64,000 bases of DNA, from positions 241,635 to 305,634 of the forward strand of contig NZ_KB890754.1 of NCBI RefSeq assembly GCF_000373245.1. Direction: 5' to 3'. A model generated the notes under the pieces. That model worked only from the letters and a program-made list of their open reading frames with translations. It did no database searches and was not told the DNA's origin. This document shows, one piece after another, positions 8,406 through 15,486 of this stretch. The stretch is from Echinicola pacifica DSM 19836. Its GTDB lineage: Bacteria; Bacteroidota; Bacteroidia; Cytophagales; Cyclobacteriaceae. Each line of letters starts with the position of its first letter. Positions within the stretch are counted from its first letter, which is position 1. A program made the translations under genes and the position numbers.

Positions 8406-11400
8406 ATGCCAAAAAATCTACTGATAAGCAGCCTGATCCTGATCAATAGCCTCATATATATCGGCTGTGAGACTCCTGATGCGGCCCCTGAGCCAAAAGC
8501 TCCCTTATTCACTATTGTGGATCCTTCTGTGACGGGTGTGGATTTCAGCAATACGCTTACCGAGAGCCCTGAGGCCAATATTTTTCAGTATCAGTATTTT
8601 TATAATGGGGGAGGAGTGGCGATCGGAGATGTCAATAATGATGGACTGGAAGACCTTTATTTCTCAGGAAATATGAGTAATAATAAGCTTTACCTAAATC
8701 GTGGTTCCCTGCAATTTCAGGACATCAGTTTAGCCTCAAATGTTTCTGGCAGACCACGATCCTGGGCCACAGGGGTGGCCATGGTGGATATCAATCAGGA
8801 TGGCTGGATGGACATTTATGTTTGCTATAGTGGAGATCTGGCAGAGGAGCAAAGAAGGAATCAGCTATTTGTAAATCAAGGGGCAGATGCTCAGGGGATT
8901 CCTTACTTTAAGGAGATGGCCGAAGAGTATGGCTTGGATAACGCCGCTTATAGTAGCGCTGCGGCGTTTTTTGATCATGATGCCGATGGCGATTTGGATA
9001 TGGTTCTGCTGAATCACCATCCCCAGCTATTTCGAAATCTGGATGAAGTCTCCTTTCAGCATATTTTAGCCCAAAAAGATCCCAATAGCAGCAGCCGGCT
9101 TTTAGAAAATCGCTCAGGCATATTTGTGGACATCACCGAGGAGGCAGGATGGGATACCAGCCCCCTGTCTTACGGACTTGGGATGAGCATTAGTGACTTT
9201 GATGGAGACGGCCTTCCGGAGGTTTATATAGGAAATGATTATTCCGCTGCCGATCACCTGTACCAGAAGCAGGAAGATGGGACCTATCGGGAGGTCCTCG
9301 CCCAGCGGCTGGATCATACTTCCCTTTACACCATGGGGATGGATGCGGCAGATTATAATAATGACGGCAAGGTGGATTTGCTAAGTTTGGATATGCTTCC
9401 CGAGGATAATAAGCGGCAGAAGCTATTGTTTATGCCAGACAATTACTCTCATTTCAATCTGTTTTTGAGCGTTGGGCTGCACTATCAGTATATGCGGAAT
9501 ATGCTGCAAGTCAATAATGGCGATGGTACTTTCAGCGAGCTGGGGCAGGTAGCAGGAATCTCCAATACGGATTGGAGTTGGGCGCCATTATGGGCGGATT
9601 TTGACCAGGATGGCTGGAAGGATCTGTTTATTAGCAATGGCTTCCTGCATGATTTTACGAATCTTGACTTTATTAAATACAGAAGCTCCTTCTTTCAAAA
9701 TGGCAAGATGTCCACCGAGAATCTAATGACCTTAATTCATGAGATGCCTTCCTCGGCGGTGACCAATTATATTTACCAAAATAATGCGGATCTGACCTTT
9801 ACCAATCAGCAGCAAAACTGGGGCTTTGATCGAGCTTCCAATAGTAATGGTGCCGCCTATGCAGATCTGGATAATGACGGCGACCTGGATCTGGTCATCA
9901 ATAATATCAATGAGGAAGCCTTTATTTATGAGAACCATCGAAATGAAAGTCCAAACCACCACTGGCTAAAAATCCATTTGCAAGGCCCTAAAGGGAATCT
10001 TCAAGGCATAGGTTCTCAGGTGAGGCTGTACCAGCGGGGTACAGAGCAGCTGATGGAGCAGATGCCATATAGAGGTTATCAGTCCAGTGTAAGCCCTATC
10101 CTGACCTTTGGCCTGTCTGCGGCAGAGGTAGATTCTGTGCTGGTGACCTGGCCAGATGGCGCCACCCAATGTCTGGTCTCTCCAAGGACCAGCCAAAGCC
10201 TTATCTTAAACCATGCGGCAGCGGACAAGCCAGTGAAGGACCAAACAGCTGCTCCATCGACTCCCCTCTGGGTCGAAAATAAGGAGGGGAATATTCTGAT
10301 CCAAAAGGAGGAAACTTTCAATGATTTCAAGCGCCAGCCCCTTTTGACCTATCCCCTAAGCGATATCGGTCCAGTGATGGCCAGCAGCTCAGGGCAGGGA
10401 GAGGTGATGGTATATATAGGTGCGGGAATGGGGGCTAGGCCCTTATTATTTCGAGGTATAAGTGGGGAGGAATTAAAAGAGACCGTGCAGCGAGCTTTTC
10501 AGAATTCATCCCGATCGGTGGATACAGATGCCGTGTTTTTCGATGCTGATGGCGATGGAGATAGGGATTTGTATGTGGCCAGTGGAGGATATCATGACTT
10601 TTCTGCTTCCGATGTACGTCTTCAGGATCGATTTTATGAAAATATGGGTGGAGGGATTATGGAAGAACGCCCGCTGGCCATTCCCGAAAGGCATGCGGCC
10701 ACGGGGGCCGTTTTGGCTTTGGATGCGAATGCTGATGGAGCCTTGGATTTATTCATCGGAGGGGCGGCCATCCCTGGAAGGCATCCGGAATCTTACCCTT
10801 CACAGCTCCTGATCAATGATGGTAAGGGGCACTTTAGCCTTGCTTCTCCTAGGATGAGCAGTGCCCTTGAAGGCTTGCATTTGGTGAGAGATGCTCAGAG
10901 TGCCGACTTAGATGGGGACGGGATTCCAGAAATGGTCGTGGCTGGAGAGTGGATGGGTCTGGAGGTATTTTCCTTCCAGGAGGGAAAGGTACTTCGTCAA
11001 ACCGACCTGTACTTTGATCATTCCTATGCTGGAATATGGTTTTCTCTGTTGCTGGAAGATATGAATGGGGATGGTGAGCCTGAACTGTTAGCAGGGAATT
11101 TCGGATTAAATTCTCAAATTAAAGCCTCTAGGGAGGAGCCGGCACGCCTTAGTTTTGGGGATTTTGATGGGAATGGCTCTGTGGATCCTTTTTTGAATTT
11201 TTATATTCAGACCAAAGAATATCCCTATATCAGCCGAGATGAGCTGATGGATCAGATCAGTGCAAAACGAAATAGCTTTAAGGATTATGCCAGCTATGCA
11301 GAAGCTAAGCTGGAGGATATCCTGTCGGACAGTGAACAGGCAATCGCTTTGACATACGAAGTAAACACCCTGGAAACTATGCTTTTTACGCTTAAGGATG

Positions 11401-11717
11401 GCCGTTTTGTAGCCCTTGATTTGCCCATGCAGGCGCAAATCGCCCCGGTTTATACTGCTGCATTTATCCCTAGTCCTAAGGGCAACTATTTATGGCTGGG
11501 CGGGAATATTCACCAAGGACGTATTAAAATAGGGAATATCGATGCCAATCACGGCTTGCTCATGGAGCTGAGCCCAAGCCTGGAGAGTCATTATATCCCT
11601 CAGGATCAAAGTGGATTTTGCCTCCGAGGGGAGGTGCGCAGTAGCCTATGGCTGGGGGATGTCCTATGGCTAGGCGAACACCAAGGGCCCATCCGACACT
11701 ATGCTATGAAAAAATGA
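8406..11717 (+). CDS. FG-GAP/VCBS-repeat lipoprotein with ASPIC/UnbV domain (CRTAC1-like)
   Basis: This 1103-residue protein starts with a lipoprotein signal (IYIGC, Cys at residue 21). It then carries many FG-GAP/VCBS repeats with calcium-type loops such as DVNNDGLEDLY, DINQDGWMDIY, DHDADGDLDM, DFDGDGLPEVY and DLDNDGDLDLV. An ASPIC/UnbV module lies at about 535-600 (GIGSQVRLYQRG, VLVTWPDGATQ). A second set of repeats follows at about 710-960 (DADGDGDRDLYVASGG, DANADGALDLFIGG). Such proteins are integrin-like beta-propellers, exported and anchored in the outer membrane, and are frequently found next to SusCD pairs in Bacteroidota; the role is unknown, with adhesion or glycan binding as guesses. 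A terminator and about 490 bases separate it from the susCD-like operon, so it may be a separate unit of the same locus. Confidence 0.9.
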   Translation: MPKNLLISSLILINSLIYIGCETPDAAPEPKAPLFTIVDPSVTGVDFSNTLTESPEANIFQYQYFYNGGGVAIGDVNNDGLEDLYFSGNMSNNKLYLNRGSLQFQDISLASNVSGRPRSWATGVAMVDINQDGWMDIYVCYSGDLAEEQRRNQLFVNQGADAQGIPYFKEMAEEYGLDNAAYSSAAAFFDHDADGDLDMVLLNHHPQLFRNLDEVSFQHILAQKDPNSSSRLLENRSGIFVDITEEAGWDTSPLSYGLGMSISDFDGDGLPEVYIGNDYSAADHLYQKQEDGTYREVLAQRLDHTSLYTMGMDAADYNNDGKVDLLSLDMLPEDNKRQKLLFMPDNYSHFNLFLSVGLHYQYMRNMLQVNNGDGTFSELGQVAGISNTDWSWAPLWADFDQDGWKDLFISNGFLHDFTNLDFIKYRSSFFQNGKMSTENLMTLIHEMPSSAVTNYIYQNNADLTFTNQQQNWGFDRASNSNGAAYADLDNDGDLDLVINNINEEAFIYENHRNESPNHHWLKIHLQGPKGNLQGIGSQVRLYQRGTEQLMEQMPYRGYQSSVSPILTFGLSAAEVDSVLVTWPDGATQCLVSPRTSQSLILNHAAADKPVKDQTAAPSTPLWVENKEGNILIQKEETFNDFKRQPLLTYPLSDIGPVMASSSGQGEVMVYIGAGMGARPLLFRGISGEELKETVQRAFQNSSRSVDTDAVFFDADGDGDRDLYVASGGYHDFSASDVRLQDRFYENMGGGIMEERPLAIPERHAATGAVLALDANADGALDLFIGGAAIPGRHPESYPSQLLINDGKGHFSLASPRMSSALEGLHLVRDAQSADLDGDGIPEMVVAGEWMGLEVFSFQEGKVLRQTDLYFDHSYAGIWFSLLLEDMNGDGEPELLAGNFGLNSQIKASREEPARLSFGDFDGNGSVDPFLNFYIQTKEYPYISRDELMDQISAKRNSFKDYASYAEAKLEDILSDSEQAIALTYEVNTLETMLFTLKDGRFVALDLPMQAQIAPVYTAAFIPSPKGNYLWLGGNIHQGRIKIGNIDANHGLLMELSPSLESHYIPQDQSGFCLRGEVRSSLWLGDVLWLGEHQGPIRHYAMKK

Positions 11718-11909
11718 AAGCGCTTCCCTTCCCGCTGATTTATACCCTATTGACTCTGATTTGGTAGGGGAAATAGCAAGACTATAACTATAGCTCATCA
11801 CTCTCCTCCGCGCCAATTGTATGGTCTGGACGGGTATTTTGCAGGAAGGCAAGCGCTTTAATACCAGAATTTCACAATCCGAATAACCCCAGGGCTTATT
11901 TAAGCGCTT
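11718..11909. repeat. Three copies of the palindromic octamer AAGCGCTT
   Basis: The self-complementary octamer AAGCGCTT occurs at 11718-11725, 11851-11858 and 11902-11909, all in the 223-bp gap between two convergent genes. The second and third copies could pair with each other as a long-range stem. The octamer resembles the centre of LacI-family operators, but no promoter is expected between convergent genes. No function is claimed. Confidence 0.45.
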
Positions 11910-11940
11910 CACTAATGGGGTTTGGGAGAAATGCTAAATT

Positions 11941-12936
11941 CTATTTATTCAATATCTGTTCGATTCTGCTCAGTTCTTTTTCCTCAAAATCAAGATTATC
12001 AAGACATTTTAGGGAATCTTCCAGTTGTGAGGTTTTGCTTACGCCAATAAGCACTGAGCTGACTCTTTCATCTTTCAGGAGCCAAGACAGTGCGAGTTGG
12101 GCCAAGCTTTGTCCTCGTTCCATCGCCACTTCATTAAGTGCTTTGATTCTGGCTAGGGTATCCTCGGTTATGGCGGATTTTTGCAGGAATCCATGGGATT
12201 TTGCTGCTCTGGAGTCTTCGGGAATTCCTTTCAGGTATTTATCGGTCAGCAGTCCCTGTGCCAGTGGTGAGAAGGGAATACAGCCGACACCCTTATTCCC
12301 CAGAAGGTCCATCAGTCCACTTTCCACCCATCTTTCGAACATAGAGTATTTGGGTTGGTGGATCAGGCATGGAGTGCCCAGATCTTTCAGGATTTGGATC
12401 GCTTGGGCCGCTTCTTCCGCCTGATAGTTGGAGATTCCGACGTATAGTGCCTTGCCCTGCCTTACGAGGAGGTCGAGGGTGGCCATGGTCTCTTCCAGCG
12501 GGGTGTCAGGATCAGGCCGGTGGTGATAGAAAATATCGACATAGTCCAAGCCCATTCGCTGGAGGCTTTGATCTAGGCTGGATACCAGGTATTTTTTGGA
12601 GCCCCATTCTCCATAGGGACCTTCCCACATATAGTATCCCGCTTTGGAGGAGATGACGAGCTGGTCACGGTATCCTGCAAAGTCTTCTTTGAGGATCTTG
12701 CCGAAGTTTTCTTCCGCAGAGCCTGGCGGAGGACCATAGTTATTGGCTAGGTCAAAATGGGTGATGCCTCTGTCAAAGGCAAGCTGGAGGATCTTTCGGG
12801 AATTGTCTAGTACATCCACATGGCCGAAATTATGCCATAGGCCCAGCGATAAGGCGGGGAGTTTCAGGCCACTTTTGCCACATCGGCGATATAGCATTTT
12901 TTGGTACCTGTCAGGTGCAGGTTGATAGCTGCTCAT
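11941..12936 (-). CDS. mgrA: Aldo/keto reductase, L-glyceraldehyde-3-phosphate reductase type (YghZ/MgrA-like)
   Basis: This 331-residue protein has the full length of the AKR14/YghZ group. Visible features are the N-terminal YQKMLYRRCGKSGLKLPALS, the DLANNYGPPPGSAEENFG segment with the catalytic Tyr, YVDIFYHHRPDPDTPLEETM, and the NADPH-binding C-terminal region SPLAQGLLTDKYLKG and SVLIGVSKTSQLEDSL. E. coli YghZ reduces L-glyceraldehyde 3-phosphate and detoxifies methylglyoxal. The gene is monocistronic, convergent with the FG-GAP lipoprotein gene, and 381 bases from the divergent orphan gene. The reaction is inferred from the family; the substrate could be another aldehyde. Confidence 0.9.
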   Translation of the reverse strand: MSSYQPAPDRYQKMLYRRCGKSGLKLPALSLGLWHNFGHVDVLDNSRKILQLAFDRGITHFDLANNYGPPPGSAEENFGKILKEDFAGYRDQLVISSKAGYYMWEGPYGEWGSKKYLVSSLDQSLQRMGLDYVDIFYHHRPDPDTPLEETMATLDLLVRQGKALYVGISNYQAEEAAQAIQILKDLGTPCLIHQPKYSMFERWVESGLMDLLGNKGVGCIPFSPLAQGLLTDKYLKGIPEDSRAAKSHGFLQKSAITEDTLARIKALNEVAMERGQSLAQLALSWLLKDERVSSVLIGVSKTSQLEDSLKCLDNLDFEEKELSRIEQILNK

Positions 12937-13317
12937 AAGTGTAAAACAAGGTTAGGTTTAATTGATTCTACAATATAAATATTACCTTCTAAATGACCCT
13001 CAGTTATTGGCCTTAAAAAATCAATATTGACATGAAAATTCAATGAAATTTGGATTAAAGTAGTAAGTAAAGTTTAAAAATTGACTATGGTGGAGTGATT
13101 TTTGGGCGGTATTGTATTAAGTAAAGAAAATTTATGAAAGTGTTGTGAGTTTATTTAAAAAGCATTTTTTTATATAAAAAGAGGAAAAAAGGTTGTGTAT
13201 TAAAAAATATATTCTCAACTTAGATGCATAGAAAGTCGGTAAAAAGATACTGACAGAAAAGTAAGAACGTGCTGAGAGATTAGTAGCTGATTGGGTCATC
13301 GTTTAGCCTCCTGCCTT
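12937..13317. other. AT-rich divergent intergenic region
   Basis: It separates the aldo-keto reductase gene (-) from the orphan small gene (+). It is very AT-rich from about 13020 on. Promoters for both genes should lie here, but no clear TTTG / TAnnTTTG pair was found. The sequence at 12949-12956 read on the minus strand (TAACCTTG) differs from the -7 box by one base. Confidence 0.35.
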
Positions 13318-13734
13318 ATGAATGAAACAAGGGATATTTTACGTTATGATGCTTCCAGTGTGTGGTTATCGGATGTACACTTTGAGGAGTTGTTGCCATA
13401 TATTTCGGAGATGGAGGAGGAGTTTCTGCGAGTTGAGCGGATAGTAGGGAAGGAATTGACTCCGGAAGCAGCTTATCATTATTATGATTTCTATGATCTT
13501 GCACAGATCATTCGGAACAAGCTCATTGCTGAGGTCAAAGATTGGCCAGAGAAAAGAGTGGTACCGGAATTGAATTCTATCGATACTGAAGCCGGATGGC
13601 CGATGTTTAGACTCTGTGATATCTTATTACAAGTCGTTAGTGTGGATCGATATAATCATGGTTTCTTACAGAAAAAAATAAAAGACAAAACAATACTAAA
13701 AATATTAAAAGGATTACAAAGATCTTTTCGTTGA
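13318..13734 (+). CDS. Uncharacterised small protein
   Basis: I do not recognise this 138-residue protein. The ATG at 13318 is chosen; the frame runs open from a TTG at 13291, which is a poor start. It has no signal peptide and no membrane segment, is rich in acidic and aromatic residues in the first half (EELLPYISEMEEEFLRVERIVG, AAYHYYDFYDL in part) and ends in a basic tail (KKIKDKTILKILKGLQRSFR in part). It therefore looks like a soluble helical cytoplasmic protein. A good terminator follows 27 bases after the stop, which supports that this is a real single-gene transcript. Confidence 0.6.
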   Translation: MNETRDILRYDASSVWLSDVHFEELLPYISEMEEEFLRVERIVGKELTPEAAYHYYDFYDLAQIIRNKLIAEVKDWPEKRVVPELNSIDTEAGWPMFRLCDILLQVVSVDRYNHGFLQKKIKDKTILKILKGLQRSFR

Positions 13735-13761
13735 TTTTTTAATATGTCAAACTTGGTGAAA

Positions 13762-13796
13762 AAAAAGGTTCAGGAATTTTTTCTGGACCTTTTTAT
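13762..13796 (+). terminator. Intrinsic terminator after the orphan small gene
   Basis: A 12-bp stem (13762-13773 with 13783-13794, one G-U pair) has a 9-base loop and ends in a T-rich tail. Confidence 0.85.
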
Positions 13797-13799
13797 TTT

Positions 13800-14334
13800 C
13801 TATTAATTCTAATTCCTAATCATTCCCCTTCCCCTTCCCAAACTGGGGATTCCTCATTTTACCTCCCCGCAAGTATACTCCTAGAGAGTATTCTGAGGCT
13901 TTTCTAGACCTATGTGATGTAAACCTAATTCCCATCCAGACTTACTTTTCTTTAGCTATGACGATTAAATGAACGGCGATTTTGGTGTATCCCGAGCTTT
14001 GGCAGGGAGCGTATTGATCTCAGCAATCTTAATCCAGCCTTAAAGCCTTAAAGACAGAGGGCTCTGGGCATCCTAAACTTTATACATCCTTCTGCACTTC
14101 CAGGTTTAATCGTATAACGAAAAGGTAATACTGCTTTAATCCTAGCGTAATAGTAGGCCATTTGTCTTAAAGATTGCTGAAGAGTTATTTTTCATTCTAT
14201 ATTGTTTTTGTTTCGGGAAAAATCTATTTGGCTTATATCCAATTGATTATAATGTTAATTTTTTGTTTCGGGTCTTTGGCGAATAATGACTTTTTCATAA
14301 TAAACTAGGGTAGCCTATACTGATCGCTAGCCCG
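13800..14334. other. Intergenic region upstream of the phytase gene
   Basis: No gene was found here. The distal part is unremarkable; the proximal part holds a 13-bp direct repeat, listed separately, and the phytase promoter. Confidence 0.5.
14205..14272 (+). promoter_or_regulatory. 13-bp direct repeat upstream of the phytase promoter
   Basis: The sequence TTTTTGTTTCGGG occurs at 14205-14217 and again, identically, at 14260-14272. The 55-bp period is close to five helical turns, so both copies would face the same side of the DNA. They lie 63-130 bases upstream of the likely -7 box of the phytase gene, a natural place for activator sites. The repeat is seen; the role is inferred. Confidence 0.45.
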
Positions 14335-14342
14335 TACTTTTG
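14335..14342 (+). promoter_or_regulatory. Candidate -7 box of the phytase-receptor operon
   Basis: TACTTTTG matches the Bacteroidota -7 consensus TAnnTTTG and ends 25 bases before the phytase ATG. No TTTG is seen at the expected -33 position, so the promoter may need an activator. Confidence 0.45.
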
Positions 14343-14367
14343 CATCCTAAATAATAAACCAAAACTT

Positions 14368-15465
14368 ATGAATAGAAGATTACGCTATTTTTCACCACTG
14401 ATGTTGAGTGGTTTGATTTTTACAAATTGTAATACCCCTAATCAAAATGAGAATAAGAAAGAGGAAGTGCAGGTAGCACAAAGAGTTCAGCCGGTATTTG
14501 TAACGGATAGCCTGGCGCATGATTCAGATGATCCAGCAGTATGGATCAATCCTCAGGATCCATCCAAGAGCCTGATCCTAGGTACAGACAAGGATAAGGA
14601 CGGCGCTATATATGTATTTGACCTGGAGGGAAAGACGATAGACTCCTTGGTGGTGCGAGACATTCAGCGGCCCAACAATGTGGATATCGGTTATGGATTG
14701 CAGCTTGGAGATCGGACTGTGGATTTTGCGGTTACGGGAGAGAGATTGACCTCAAAACTCCGTTTTTTTTCACTTCCTGATATGAAAGAGATCGTTCCCG
14801 GTGGACTGGAGGTCTATGAAGGGGAGACAGGTCCTGAATTTAGAGATTTGATGGGGGTGGCCATATATACTCAGCCGGAAACGGGCAAGCATTATGTCAT
14901 TGCCGGTAGGAAAAACGGCCCTCAAGATGGCAGCTACCTCTGGCAGTATGAAATTATCAGCGATGCATCCGGTATTTCCCTGAATTTGGTTCGCAAGTTT
15001 GGTCAGTTTAGTGGCCAGAAGGAGATCGAGGCCATTGCGGTGGACAACGAACTTGGTTACATCTACTATTCTGATGAGGGGATAGGGGTAAGGAAGTACT
15101 ATGCAGATCCCGCCAAAGGCAATGAAGAGTTGACGCTTTTTGGAACGGAAGGTTTCACTAAAGATCACGAGGGGATCAGTATCTATAAATTGGACGAAAA
15201 CACAGGCTATATTTTGGTCTCTGACCAGGAAGCTAACCAGTTTCATGTTTTTCCTCGTGAGGGCACCGCGGAGAACCCCAATCAGCATGAGCTGATCACA
15301 ATTATCAAGACCAGCACCCTCAGTAGTGATGGCTCAGAGCTTGTCAGCCTGCCTTTGAATAAGACTTTTCCTAAAGGCCTTTTTGTGGCCATGTCTGATG
15401 ACAGAACTTTCCAGATCTACCGTTGGGAAGATATGGCGGGAGAGGAATTAAAATCGATTAAGTAA
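14368..15465 (+). CDS. Beta-propeller phytase (3-phytase-type) lipoprotein
   Basis: This 365-residue protein has a lipobox (IFTNC, Cys at residue 21) and the beta-propeller phytase fold. Family landmarks are DSDDPAVWI near residue 53, GTDKDKDGAIYVFDLEGK, RPNNVDIGYG, KEIEAIAVDNELGYIYYSDE (the Ca2+/substrate-binding face), DHEGISIYKL and ILVSDQEANQFHVFPREG. These enzymes cleave phosphate from myo-inositol hexakisphosphate and need Ca2+. The lipid anchor puts it in the outer membrane, at the surface or on the periplasmic side. A TonB-dependent receptor gene follows after 21 bases and must be co-transcribed, so the pair probably acquires phosphorus, and perhaps inositol phosphate, from phytate. 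Confidence 0.93.
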   Translation: MNRRLRYFSPLMLSGLIFTNCNTPNQNENKKEEVQVAQRVQPVFVTDSLAHDSDDPAVWINPQDPSKSLILGTDKDKDGAIYVFDLEGKTIDSLVVRDIQRPNNVDIGYGLQLGDRTVDFAVTGERLTSKLRFFSLPDMKEIVPGGLEVYEGETGPEFRDLMGVAIYTQPETGKHYVIAGRKNGPQDGSYLWQYEIISDASGISLNLVRKFGQFSGQKEIEAIAVDNELGYIYYSDEGIGVRKYYADPAKGNEELTLFGTEGFTKDHEGISIYKLDENTGYILVSDQEANQFHVFPREGTAENPNQHELITIIKTSTLSSDGSELVSLPLNKTFPKGLFVAMSDDRTFQIYRWEDMAGEELKSIK

Positions 15466-15486
15466 TAATTCTTAAAGAACGATACG

